From DAOTXN01 sp034435435 (GTDB lineage: Bacteria > Chloroflexota > Anaerolineae > S140-20), in contig DAOTXN010000083.1 of the NCBI GenBank assembly GCA_034435435.1, positions 1 through 43,035 on the forward strand: 43,035 bases of DNA, written 5' to 3'. Each line of letters starts with the position of its first letter. Position 1 is the stretch's first letter. Positions 15,747 to 24,006 of the stretch are shown one piece after another. The position numbers and the translations under genes are program-made. Under the pieces are notes generated by a model. The model did not search any database and had not been told where the DNA came from. It saw only the letters and a program-made list of their open reading frames with translations.

Positions 15747-16226
15747 TTAAATCGGCTTGAATTGTTCAAAGGGCTGCTGGCAGTTCTTACAGAAATAAAT
15801 GGCCCGGCACAGCGTCGGTCCGAAGGTGTTTTTCACGACCGTGTCCTCTGCGCCGCAGTAGGGGCAGGCCACAGCGTTGGAAAACGCTACCTTCAGGTCG
15901 CCGCCGTGTTTGGGGGGCGGCGCCAGACCAAAGGCTTTGAGCTTTTCCCGCGCCGCGTCGGTGATCCAATCGCTGCTCCAGGCGGGCGACAGGGTCTCTC
16001 TCACCTCCACCGCCTCGACTCCCCAGCGCAGCAGTTTGGCCTGAATGTCTGCTTTGATGGCGTGCAACGCCGGGCAGCCCGAAAAGGTGGGCGTGAGGGT
16101 GACAATCACCCGCTTATCCGATAGCTCCACCTGGCGGACCATGCCCATCTCGACCACGGACACGACGGGAATCTCGGGGTCTCGGACCTCTTCCAACGCC
16201 TGCCAGATGTCTTGAATCGTTTGCAC
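15747..16226 (-). CDS. paaD: Phenylacetyl-CoA epoxidase assembly factor PaaD
   Basis: A 159-residue PaaD (PaaJ in older naming). An N-terminal MIP18/DUF59 domain shows VRDPEIPVVSVVEMGMVRQV and PTFSGCPAL. The C-terminal zinc-finger-like part has CPYC...C..C (CPYCGAEDT, FCKNCQQPF). PaaD is thought to help assemble or mature the epoxidase. It lies directly behind paaC. Confidence 0.94.
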   Translation of the reverse strand: MQTIQDIWQALEEVRDPEIPVVSVVEMGMVRQVELSDKRVIVTLTPTFSGCPALHAIKADIQAKLLRWGVEAVEVRETLSPAWSSDWITDAAREKLKAFGLAPPPKHGGDLKVAFSNAVACPYCGAEDTVVKNTFGPTLCRAIYFCKNCQQPFEQFKPI

Positions 16227-16238
16227 GTCGCTATGACC

Positions 16239-17006
16239 TCACCATTGTGCGTCGGGAACCAGACGGGCCACTTGCTGCATCTCTGCTAACAGGGCAGACA
16301 GGTGTGGGGTATGTTGATCTCGCCCGGCGATTGTGGCCGCGCGGCCCGTGAGCGGCGTCAGCCCGGCCTCTTGCAGACAGGGCAGCACTTTGTCTTCCCA
16401 CCCGGCGCGTAACGCATCGGCGGCGGGAATAAAGCCCGCGTCTGCCAACAGGGATTCACCCGGCAACGGCTCGAACAACTGGGGCGCGTAGGGCCAGAGC
16501 TGGTCCAGGGCGTTTTGCGTGCGCCGGTGACTCTCTTCCGTCCCCAGGCCCAGTCGCCGCACCCAGGCGCGGGTGTGGCGCTCGTGATAGATTTCTTCCT
16601 TGCGGATTTTGGCCGCGGCCTCCGCCAATGGCTGATACCGGCTTTGCGCGGTATGCTCCAGGCGCACCAGCTCGGCGGCGTCGAACAGGTATTGGCGCAG
16701 CATACTAAAGGCCCAATCCCCTTTGGGCAGTTCTACGAGCTGGACGTTGCGATACTCCTCGGCGTCTCGGAAAAAGATCAGCCTGTCCGGGTACGTGTCC
16801 AGGCTCTCGCCGACCAGCTCGGCCAGCAAGGTGTACCAGATTTTGGCGTGGCCCAGCTCGTCCAGGGCGATGTTGGCAAACGCAATGTCTTCTTCCAGGA
16901 TGGGAGCGTGCCCGGTCCACTCGGAATCGCGGTGTCCCAGGATGATTTCATCGTCGGCCAGCGCCAGCAATTTGTCGGCCAGGGCCTTTTTCAAATCCGG
17001 GTTCAT
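16239..17006 (-). CDS. paaC: Phenylacetyl-CoA epoxidase structural subunit PaaC
   Basis: A 255-residue ferritin-like protein with PaaC sequence: LALADDEIILGHRDSEWTGH, FANIALDELGHAKIWY, and KIRKEEIYHERH. PaaC pairs with the catalytic PaaA and is the non-catalytic scaffold in characterised systems. Its start overlaps the paaB stop by 4 bases, so the genes are translationally coupled. Confidence 0.95.
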   Translation of the reverse strand: MNPDLKKALADKLLALADDEIILGHRDSEWTGHAPILEEDIAFANIALDELGHAKIWYTLLAELVGESLDTYPDRLIFFRDAEEYRNVQLVELPKGDWAFSMLRQYLFDAAELVRLEHTAQSRYQPLAEAAAKIRKEEIYHERHTRAWVRRLGLGTEESHRRTQNALDQLWPYAPQLFEPLPGESLLADAGFIPAADALRAGWEDKVLPCLQEAGLTPLTGRAATIAGRDQHTPHLSALLAEMQQVARLVPDAQW

Positions 17007-17554
17007 CGCTCCCCCTCGGCCTGTGCGGTCGCTCGTTTCACCTGGCGCATGAGCGAGACAGTGTGATAGTCGGCCTGGTCTCGATAGGATTTGTCAAAGG
17101 CCGGCTCGAACATACTCTCGACGTCGTGCGGGTCGCTCTGGGTGATCACACGGGCGGGGCACACCCACCACACCAACGCCTTGTGCGCGCCAAAAGCGGC
17201 AAAGGCCCGTTGCAAGGCCTGGGTCGGGCTGTGCGCCTCGACCACCCCGGCGTAGACGTGCGCGCCGGCCTGGCTCAGTTTTTGAAACACGACATACGGC
17301 TGGGTCGGAAGGTGTGGGTCAACCGTTTCAGCCTGCCGGGGCAAGGCCGCCAGTTCCTGGGCGGTTTTGGAGAGGATGCGCTCCACTGGCGCAACCCATA
17401 AATTGACGCAAGCGGGCCGGCGCACAAAGACGTCTCGGGCAATGAGCAGCGCCATTTCCCCGTCCGGGGCATGCACCGACCCGCAGTTCTGGTGCGCTTG
17501 CCCCGCTTCCGACTGTTGAAAGACCTGGAACCTGGGCCATTGAGTGTCAGGCAT
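17003..17554 (-). CDS. paaB: Phenylacetyl-CoA epoxidase subunit PaaB, double-length tandem form
   Basis: PaaB is usually about 95 residues; this one is 183. The first half (WPRFQVFQQSEAGQAHQNCG, then DGEMALLIARDVFVRRP) matches PaaB. The second half repeats the pattern: PYVVFQKLSQAGAHVYAG, QALQRAFAAF, then FEPAFDKSYRDQADYHTV, like the C-terminal end of ordinary PaaB. So the two modules look like a fused duplication. PaaB bridges PaaAC heterodimers, and a fused dimer could do the same with one chain. It overlaps paaA by 8 bases. The frame is open further upstream, but the ATG at 17554 fits family and neighbours. Confidence 0.88.
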   Translation of the reverse strand: MPDTQWPRFQVFQQSEAGQAHQNCGSVHAPDGEMALLIARDVFVRRPACVNLWVAPVERILSKTAQELAALPRQAETVDPHLPTQPYVVFQKLSQAGAHVYAGVVEAHSPTQALQRAFAAFGAHKALVWWVCPARVITQSDPHDVESMFEPAFDKSYRDQADYHTVSLMRQVKRATAQAEGER

Positions 17555-18527
17555 CGTGATCCCGCGCCTGTTTCTGAGCGTAGGCCTGCAGCGCTTCGCG
17601 CACCCACCGGCCCTCCGCGTGGGCCCTGCGCCGGGCGGCCAGCCTTTCGGCGTTGCACGGACCATCCCCGTTGATCACACGCCAGAATTCGTCCCAGTCA
17701 ATCTTTCCGATGACCCAGTTGCCCGTCTGGGCGTCGTAATGCAGGTCGGGGTCGGGCAGGCTAAGCCCCAGGGCGTGCAGTTCGGGCGTGATCTGGTTGA
17801 CAAACATCTGCCGCAATTCGTCGTTGGTTTTGGTCTTGACCCCCCAGCGGGTGAGAGTGGGGCTGTTTGGCGAATCCTGATCGTGCGGGCCGAACATCAT
17901 CAGCGTGGGCCACCACCAGCGGTTGATGGCGTCCTGGACCATCTCGCGCTGCTCGGGAGTCCCTTGCGCCATCAAGATGACCTGTTCCTGGCCCTGTTTC
18001 TTGTGAAAGCTCTCCTCGGCGCAAATACGCACCATAGCCCGGGCGTAGGGACCATACGAGCTTTTGGCTAACATGGTCTGGTTGACGATGGCCGCTCCAT
18101 CCACCAGCCAGCCGATCACGCCCACGTCGGCCCAGGTGAGGGTGGGATAGTTAAAGATGTTGGAGTATTTGGCTTTGCCGGCGAGCAGGGCCTCTAGCAT
18201 GTCCTCGCGGGTGGCCCCCAGCGTTTCGGCGGCGTGGTAGAGATATTGGCCGTGCCCGCCCTCGTCCTGGACTTTGGCCAGCAGGGTCATTTTGCGCCGC
18301 AAAGTCGGGGCGCGGGTGATCCAGGCCCCCTCTGGCAACATACCCACGATTTCGCTGTGGGCGTGCTGGGAAATCATGCGGATGAGCTGCTGGCGATAGC
18401 GTTCGGGCATCCAATCGCCCGGTTCGACCTTTTGCCGGCGGGCAATGCGCGCTTCGAATGCGCGTTCTTGCTCTTCCTCCGAGTATTGCACAGCGCCAAG
18501 CTCTTCTTGAATGTTCAAATATCCCAT
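17547..18527 (-). CDS. paaA: Phenylacetyl-CoA epoxidase catalytic subunit PaaA
   Basis: A 326-residue diiron oxygenase. Metal-ligand motifs typical of PaaA are visible: HSE (about 57-59), DEGGH (88-92) and EESFH (171-175). Other family segments are GPHDQDSPNS and KIDWDEFWRVINGDGPCN near the C-terminus. With PaaB and PaaC it inserts oxygen into the ring of phenylacetyl-CoA. The ATG at 18527 follows AAAGGTGGG. It is the first gene of a unit running paaA-B-C-D-ethD-regulator-paaG, with its own promoter. Confidence 0.97.
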   Translation of the reverse strand: MGYLNIQEELGAVQYSEEEQERAFEARIARRQKVEPGDWMPERYRQQLIRMISQHAHSEIVGMLPEGAWITRAPTLRRKMTLLAKVQDEGGHGQYLYHAAETLGATREDMLEALLAGKAKYSNIFNYPTLTWADVGVIGWLVDGAAIVNQTMLAKSSYGPYARAMVRICAEESFHKKQGQEQVILMAQGTPEQREMVQDAINRWWWPTLMMFGPHDQDSPNSPTLTRWGVKTKTNDELRQMFVNQITPELHALGLSLPDPDLHYDAQTGNWVIGKIDWDEFWRVINGDGPCNAERLAARRRAHAEGRWVREALQAYAQKQARDHDA

Positions 18528-18562
18528 CGCGCCCACCTTTCTATCAGGCCCGGCGGTTTCCT

Positions 18563-18630
18563 GGCGGGATTTACAAGATTCACAGGATTGCAAACTGGAT
18601 CATCTTGTCAATCTTGGGAATCCTGTCGAG
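18563..18630. repeat. ATCCTGT-type palindromic intergenic repeat, copy B
   Basis: An imperfect inverted repeat. The left arm includes GGGATTTACAAGATTCACAG and the right arm ATCTTGTCAATCTTGGGAAT followed by CCTGTC. It is in the paaA leader, between the promoter and the start codon, so it would be transcribed. Confidence 0.8.
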
Positions 18631-18667
18631 TTTCTGATAGGGTTACAAGAGCCACAATTTGGAGCAA

Positions 18668-18696
18668 ATTATACCTTACCACTCGAATTTATTCAA
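18668..18696 (-). promoter_or_regulatory. Promoter of the paaA-led unit
   Basis: On the minus strand TTGAAT (18696-18691), a 17-base spacer and a perfect TATAAT (18673-18668). The leader to the paaA ATG is about 135 bases and contains repeat copy B. Confidence 0.7.
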
Positions 18697-18700
18697 TGGA

Positions 18701-19963
18701 TTATTCGCGCATGTTCTTTTCTCCAACCCATTCCACGACGCACGCCACGCCCTGCCCCACCCCCACGCACAGCGTCACCAGGCCATAGGGCGAGCTGGCT
18801 ACGCCGGCCCGCTGGCGGCGTTTCATCTCGTGTAGCAGAGTGGTCAGCAGGCGCGCGCCGCTGCAACCCAGCGGATGACCCAGGGCAATCGCGCCGCCGT
18901 TGACGTTGGTCCTCTCGGGCGGCAGACCCAGCTCGTCCATCACCGCCAGCGCCTGCACCGCAAAGGCTTCGTTCAGCTCGATGACGTCCAGCTCAGCAAC
19001 CGAGAGACCCGCCCGCGCCAAGGCTTTGCGGGTGGCCGGGACAGGTCCCAGCCCCATCGTGCGCGGGTCCACGCCCGCCACCGCCGCAGCCACGATGCGC
19101 GCCAGCGGTTTCAGCCCCAGCGCCGCGGCCCGTTCTTCCGACGCGAGCAGGAGGGCGGCTGCCCCGTCGTTGATGCCGGAGGCGTTGCCGGCGGTCACCG
19201 CGCCGCCAGGCCGGAAGGCCGGCTTGAGCCGGGCCAGCGCGTCGGCGCTGGTGCTCAGCTCGTAGCGGCCATCAATGTGCTTCATCTGGGGGTGTTCGTC
19301 GGTGTCCACGATAATCGGATCGCCCTTGCGTTGGGGGACAGAGACGGGCGCAATCTCGTCCTTGAAGCGGCCAGCGTTGATGGCGGCCACGGCCCGGCGC
19401 TGGCTCTCCAGCGCAAAGGCATCCTGACGCTCCCGGCTGATGCGCGTTTGCTGGTAGACGTTCTCGGCCGTCTCGCCCATCGACTCCAGGGGGAAGCGAG
19501 CTTGCAGCGCCGGATTGGGAAAACGCCAGCCGATGGTGGTGTCGTAAATCTGCGCGTCTCGCGCAAAGGGCGTCTCGCTTTTGCCCATCACGAACGGCGC
19601 GCGCGACATACTTTCGACGCCGCCGGCGATGTATACCTCGCCCTCGCCGGCGCGAATGGCCCGCTGGGCGTGAATCACGGCGTCTAGCCCGGAGGAGCAC
19701 AGCCGATTGACGGTGATGCCGGCCACGCTATGCGGAAATCCCGCCAGCAGCAGCGCCATTCGGGCCACGTTGCGATTGTCCTCGCCCGCCTGGTTGGTGC
19801 AGCCCAACACTACCTCTTCCACCTCGACGGGATCGATCCCGATGCGCTCGACCAGCGCCCTGAGCGCCAGCGCCGCCAAATCGTCCGGGCGCACCCGGCT
19901 CAACGCGCCGCCATATCTCCCCACCGGCGTGCGGACCGCGTCGATAATCACGGCTTGGGGCAT
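18701..19963 (-). CDS. paaJ: Thiolase, probably 3-oxoadipyl-CoA / 3-oxo-5,6-dehydrosuberyl-CoA thiolase
   Basis: A 420-residue thiolase II. The acylated cysteine is in NRLCSSGLDA (C89), followed by GGVESMSRAPFV, NEAFAVQAL, GGAIALGHPLGCSGAR (catalytic His) and TLCVGVGQG (second Cys). It should release acetyl-CoA in the last steps of phenylacetate breakdown. Assignment to PaaJ rests on location among paa genes and PcaF/PaaJ-like sequence. The ATG at 19963 has GGAG upstream; the longer start is a TTG. Confidence 0.85.
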   Translation of the reverse strand: MPQAVIIDAVRTPVGRYGGALSRVRPDDLAALALRALVERIGIDPVEVEEVVLGCTNQAGEDNRNVARMALLLAGFPHSVAGITVNRLCSSGLDAVIHAQRAIRAGEGEVYIAGGVESMSRAPFVMGKSETPFARDAQIYDTTIGWRFPNPALQARFPLESMGETAENVYQQTRISRERQDAFALESQRRAVAAINAGRFKDEIAPVSVPQRKGDPIIVDTDEHPQMKHIDGRYELSTSADALARLKPAFRPGGAVTAGNASGINDGAAALLLASEERAAALGLKPLARIVAAAVAGVDPRTMGLGPVPATRKALARAGLSVAELDVIELNEAFAVQALAVMDELGLPPERTNVNGGAIALGHPLGCSGARLLTTLLHEMKRRQRAGVASSPYGLVTLCVGVGQGVACVVEWVGEKNMRE

Positions 19964-19977
19964 ATCTCTCACTCCAA

Positions 19978-20817
19978 TCAAGATAGCTCGTCCAGGAAAG
20001 CGCGGATCGGCTCTGCGATAGGCGGGGCGTCGTGCAGCAACATGGTGTAATGATTCACACCGGGCGCGTCTACGCGCCGGCAGTCGGGAATCCAGGCCAC
20101 GATGGCCGCCGCCTCGCCGGGGCTGAACACGTGACCGCGCTCGCCGTTCAAGCCCTGCTCGGGGCGGATGAACAGCGTGGGACAGCGCAGATTAGGAAAG
20201 TGCAGGCACATGCTGTAGGAAAAATGGATGTCCAGGTCGCGCCCGACCGCCTCGGCCGAGGTCTTGGAACGCACGCGGCCATCTGGCAGCGCCTGCACGT
20301 CCTCGCGCAAGTAGCGTTCGAGCGTCGCGTTCCAGGGGCGAAAATAGGGAATGGCGCGCATGGCGGCGAGATAGACCTCCATCGAGGGGTAAACCCGGCC
20401 GAGATGGTGTATCGCGGGCCGCATCGCTTCCATTACCTCGTCCTTGGGGTCGGCCCCGCCGTCGAGCAGCACGATGGCCCGCACCCGCCGGGGACGGATC
20501 GACGCCAGGTACACGCCGACGGTAGCCCCGAACGAGTGTCCGACGAGAAAAAAAGAGTCCAGCCCCAGCGCGTCGGCAAAACCCAGGACGTCGCGGGCGT
20601 GGTAGGCAAACCCATAGCCCTCCGCCGGCTTGTCGCTATCGCCCCGCCCGCGCAGGTCCAGCGCCAACACGCGATAGGCCGGGGCGAGCGCTTGGGCCAG
20701 GCTGGCAAAGCTGCCTTTGTGGGCCGTCAGGCTGGGCAGGCAGATCAGCGGACCTTTTTCACCCGGCCACTCGGCATAACTCAGTCTGAGGTCGTTGACT
20801 TGGACGGTCAGGCTCAT
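19978..20817 (-). CDS. Alpha/beta hydrolase
   Basis: A 279-residue alpha/beta-hydrolase. The nucleophile elbow is GHSFGA (S95), a DLRGRGDSDKP segment supports the oxyanion region, and the late histidine is in PGVNHYTMLLH (about 250-260). The substrate is not evident. It ends 14 bases before paaJ and starts 1 base after hpaD stops, so it belongs to the hpa transcription unit. Roles as a thioesterase or ring-opening (lactone or C-C) hydrolase in the aromatic route are possible. Confidence 0.8.
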   Translation of the reverse strand: MSLTVQVNDLRLSYAEWPGEKGPLICLPSLTAHKGSFASLAQALAPAYRVLALDLRGRGDSDKPAEGYGFAYHARDVLGFADALGLDSFFLVGHSFGATVGVYLASIRPRRVRAIVLLDGGADPKDEVMEAMRPAIHHLGRVYPSMEVYLAAMRAIPYFRPWNATLERYLREDVQALPDGRVRSKTSAEAVGRDLDIHFSYSMCLHFPNLRCPTLFIRPEQGLNGERGHVFSPGEAAAIVAWIPDCRRVDAPGVNHYTMLLHDAPPIAEPIRAFLDELS

Positions 20818-20818
20818 C

Positions 20819-21817
20819 TCAGGTCACAAACTCCGGGCGGCCGACCAACATCGGCTCACGAACAGGCAAAAGTTTAGCGGTCTGGACATCCTCCACCCAT
20901 GAGGCCTCGTCAAACCAACTGCGGGGGGGCTTGTGGCCCCAAAAGGTGGCCCGGCGCGGATCGCTCAGCTTCCACTTGAGCGGCTCGAAATCGGGATCGG
21001 GGATCATATAATCGTTGGTGTACAGCTCGATGCGGTTCATATCGGGGTCGCGCAGGTACAGGAAAAAGGCGTTGCTGATGCCGTGGCGGCCCGGCCCGCG
21101 CTCGATGGCCTCTCCCATGCCCAGCGCAGCCAGAATGTCGCAGGCGCGCAGGACGCTGGCCGTGTCTTGCAGCCACATGCCCACGTGATGCAGTCGAGGC
21201 CCGATGCCGTTCATCAGGGCCAGGTCGTGCACGTTTTGCTTGCGGTGCAGCCAGGCGGCCCACAAGCGTTCGGGTTCATCGTCGGTGACGGTGTATTCGG
21301 AGCAGTAAAAGCCCATTTTCTCGGTCCACCAGGCGTAGCCCTGTTGCACGTCGGGAATCTGGCAGTTGAAATGGTCAATGCGCATCACGTGGGCGCCCCG
21401 GTAGCGCTCGAAACGTTGGAGCTGCCGTTCGCGCTGCTCCATTTCGTGATAGAACTCAACCGGCAATCCGCTGGGGTCCTGCACGCGCACGGCGCGACCC
21501 TGACCGGCCTCTAGCGTGTCTGCCTCGACCCAGCGCACGGGCAGGCCATGCGCCTGATACACCCCGGCAATTTTTTCCACATCGGCGGCCTCGGCCACCC
21601 GAAAGGCCAGATGTCCCACCCCGCCGCTCCCCGTAGGGACCTGGCGCAGGAGCAAGGAGTATTTGTCGCGTTCTTCCAGCCCTCCCAGGTAAATGTGGGT
21701 GCGGTCGCTGTCTATCTCCAACATGCCCAGGGCCTCCACGTAAAAAGCCCTGGCGCGCCCTAAATCGGTCACGCGAATTTCGGCGTGACCGGCGCGGGTG
21801 ATGTCAAAATTCACCAT
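20819..21817 (-). CDS. hpaD: 3,4-Dihydroxyphenylacetate 2,3-dioxygenase (type I extradiol)
   Basis: A 332-residue two-domain vicinal-oxygen-chelate enzyme like the homoprotocatechuate dioxygenases of Brevibacterium and Arthrobacter. Metal ligands fit H149 (RIDHFNC), H211 (RLHHVGMW) and E264 (RIELYTNDY). It opens the ring of 3,4-dihydroxyphenylacetate to 5-carboxymethyl-2-hydroxymuconate semialdehyde using Fe(II) or Mn(II). It lies between the HpaC reductase and a hydrolase. Confidence 0.92.
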   Translation of the reverse strand: MVNFDITRAGHAEIRVTDLGRARAFYVEALGMLEIDSDRTHIYLGGLEERDKYSLLLRQVPTGSGGVGHLAFRVAEAADVEKIAGVYQAHGLPVRWVEADTLEAGQGRAVRVQDPSGLPVEFYHEMEQRERQLQRFERYRGAHVMRIDHFNCQIPDVQQGYAWWTEKMGFYCSEYTVTDDEPERLWAAWLHRKQNVHDLALMNGIGPRLHHVGMWLQDTASVLRACDILAALGMGEAIERGPGRHGISNAFFLYLRDPDMNRIELYTNDYMIPDPDFEPLKWKLSDPRRATFWGHKPPRSWFDEASWVEDVQTAKLLPVREPMLVGRPEFVT

Positions 21818-21836
21818 TCGCTGCCTCCTCTACGCA

Positions 21837-22385
21837 TTACCAGGGAAACGCCCACAGCCCATCGTCTTCGCGCCCCACCTGGGCTTCTCTGGTCAATTCC
21901 CGGTAGCTGCCCTGATAGAACACCAGCGGCTCGACGGGCGCAACGCCCTGCTGCACGGCAATCACGCGACCGATCACGATCCAGTGATCCCCGCCTTCGA
22001 CCATCTGGTGCAGCTCACACCCCACCGCCGCCGCGCAGCCCTCCAAGAGCGGCCCGCCAACCCAGGGAATGAACTCGAAGGGCGGGGGTGTGGTCCGTTT
22101 CCACAGACCGGCGAAATAGGTGCTCAGGTCGCGCTGCCCGGCCCGCAGCACGTTGATGCTAAAGCCTTGCTCGCGCTGGATGTGCGCGACCATCTGCGCC
22201 CTTTTCCCCAGGCAAAACATCACCAGCAAAGGCTCCAGCGACAACGAGTTGACCGCGCTGGCGGTCATCGCGTGCACATCGTGGCCTGCTCCGGCGGCAA
22301 TGACCGTCACGCCCTTGGGCAGGGCGCCCATCGCGGCGCGGTAGGCGCGCGGGTCCACCGGTTCCTGGCGCTCCTGGTTATCCAT
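21837..22385 (-). CDS. hpaC: 4-Hydroxyphenylacetate 3-monooxygenase, flavin reductase component
   Basis: A 182-residue flavin-reductase-like protein: MGALPKGVTVIAAG (about 18-31), HAMTASAVNSLSLEPLLVMF, FSINVLRAGQRDL and CELHQMVEGGDHWIVIGRV. It supplies reduced FAD to HpaB. The ATG at 22385 shares a base with the hpaB TGA (TGATG), showing translational coupling. Confidence 0.93.
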   Translation of the reverse strand: MDNQERQEPVDPRAYRAAMGALPKGVTVIAAGAGHDVHAMTASAVNSLSLEPLLVMFCLGKRAQMVAHIQREQGFSINVLRAGQRDLSTYFAGLWKRTTPPPFEFIPWVGGPLLEGCAAAVGCELHQMVEGGDHWIVIGRVIAVQQGVAPVEPLVFYQGSYRELTREAQVGREDDGLWAFPW

Positions 22386-23848
22386 CACGCGACCTCGTCT
22401 GCCTCTTGGACCGTGCGTTTGAGAAACGCCCTGACCTTGTCCATGTACTCGGTGCGATCGTGCCCCTCAAAGACCTTGCTGGCCATGCGCACCGGGTCGC
22501 CGAAAAAGTAACGCTCGTAATGCACCTGCCGCGAGCCAAAGGCAGACAGGGCGGTATCCCAGGCCAGGCGGAAGAGCGGGATGCGCTCGGCGGCCTCTAG
22601 CCGGGCGCTCTGATAATACTTGTGCACCTCTTCGGCCAGCGGACCCTGGACGTCGGCCAGGGTGGGCATGGCGACTAACCCGCTGGCGCCGAGTTGCTGA
22701 ATAATCTCGATCAGGCGCGGGTAGACGTGCGGGTACAGGTTACGCGCCGCGTCCAGCGGATCCCAGGCCGGGGTCATCACACCGTAAGCGTTGGGGGCGG
22801 CGTCCACTTCGGCCACGCGGCGAAAAGCTTTCATCACCTGCAAGTTGATCCACATCTCGGCGATTTTTTCGTGGATGTGTTGGAACTTTTCGATGGCGAT
22901 GGCGTCCACGATGAGCGAGGCCAGCCCCAGCAAGAACTCGGTCTTGGCGATGTTTTTGCACACGACCTGGTGGGCCATGTGGACAATTGCGCCGGTGGCG
23001 CTGTAGGCCTGGTTGCAGGCGTCCACGTCGCGGTAGAGAAAGATGTTTTCCCAGGGCACAAACACGTCGTCAAAGATGACCACCGCGTCCATCTCTTCAA
23101 AGCGCGCCCCCAGAGGATGGTCAAAAGTGTTCCGACCATAGTCCACGCTTTCGCGACACAAGAATTTCAGGCCGGGCGTGGCGTTGGGCAGAATCAGCGC
23201 AAAGGCATACGGGGCGTCTTCTTCGCCGCTGCGCAACAACGTCGAGGGAAAGACCATGATTTCGTCCGAGATGGGCAGGGTAGCCAGCATACGCGCGCCC
23301 TTGATGACGATGCCGGCGTCATTTTCTTCTTTGACTCGCGCAGCCAGAAAAGGGTCGGTCTGGCGGGCCGGTCCCACGCTGCGATTGATCTGCGGGTGGA
23401 TCAGGGTGTGCGTCATACACAGATCGTTTTCGCGCAAATGCGCGTGGTAGCGCCGCACGTTTTCGCCAAACTGGGGGTCGTTTTGGGCCATAAAATCCGC
23501 CCCGCCGGCATAGGCCGAGACGGCCCGGTTGAGATAGTCCGGCGTGCGCCCCATCATCCCAAACGTGTGACTGGCCCAGCGGTACATCATGTTTCCTATA
23601 CTGATCAATTCCTCTTGGGTGCGGGGGATCATAAAAGAACGCCCGACCGGGTCGCCCGTCGTCGGCGAGTCAAAGAGCATGGTGCCGGGGTCTTGCCACT
23701 GCACGTCGTAAAGCTCCGCCAGGCCGGCCACGCCCCCGGCCAGCCCCGGCTCGGTGCTCACGTCCTCCACCCGCCGGCCGCGGTGCCAGATTTCAATCGG
23801 TTGTTCTTGTAGTCGCTGAATCACCTGTTGGCCTCGTCGTGCACCCAT
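22385..23848 (-). CDS. hpaB: 4-Hydroxyphenylacetate 3-monooxygenase, oxygenase component
   Basis: A 487-residue HpaB-family two-component flavin monooxygenase, with acyl-CoA-dehydrogenase-like fold segments such as FGMMGRTPDYLN, HTLIHPQINRS, VIFDDVFVPWENIFLYRD and ERIPLFRLAWD. It hydroxylates 4-hydroxyphenylacetate to 3,4-dihydroxyphenylacetate using FADH2 from HpaC. A strong AGGAGGAA site lies before its ATG. It is the first gene after the repeat-containing gap at 23849-24006, so it may open a separate transcript. Confidence 0.95.
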   Translation of the reverse strand: MGARRGQQVIQRLQEQPIEIWHRGRRVEDVSTEPGLAGGVAGLAELYDVQWQDPGTMLFDSPTTGDPVGRSFMIPRTQEELISIGNMMYRWASHTFGMMGRTPDYLNRAVSAYAGGADFMAQNDPQFGENVRRYHAHLRENDLCMTHTLIHPQINRSVGPARQTDPFLAARVKEENDAGIVIKGARMLATLPISDEIMVFPSTLLRSGEEDAPYAFALILPNATPGLKFLCRESVDYGRNTFDHPLGARFEEMDAVVIFDDVFVPWENIFLYRDVDACNQAYSATGAIVHMAHQVVCKNIAKTEFLLGLASLIVDAIAIEKFQHIHEKIAEMWINLQVMKAFRRVAEVDAAPNAYGVMTPAWDPLDAARNLYPHVYPRLIEIIQQLGASGLVAMPTLADVQGPLAEEVHKYYQSARLEAAERIPLFRLAWDTALSAFGSRQVHYERYFFGDPVRMASKVFEGHDRTEYMDKVRAFLKRTVQEADEVA

Positions 23849-23889
23849 AAAATTCCTCCTCTTGACCGTTCGCTGCGATCACAATTTTT

Positions 23890-23985
23890 AACAGGATTGA
23901 CAGGATGAACAGGACGCTTCACCCACTTTCAGGCTCGATCAGTCGCAAAGACCGATCATATCCTGTAAATCTTGTGAATCCTGTC
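23890..23985. repeat. ATCCTGT-type palindromic intergenic repeat, copy C
   Basis: The left arm begins AACAGGATTGACAGGAT (from 23890) and the right arm (23959-23985) reads ATCCTGTAAATCTTGTGAAT then CCTGTCC. The arms are close to reverse complements over more than 20 bases. It is in the gap between the crotonase and hpaB. Confidence 0.85.
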
Positions 23986-24006
23986 CATTCCCAGACACTC
24001 TGGCAG

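Noticed and set aside
22694..23812. Plus-strand open frame of 372 codons opposite hpaB
   Set aside because: Shadow of the HpaB reading frame; no domain seen.
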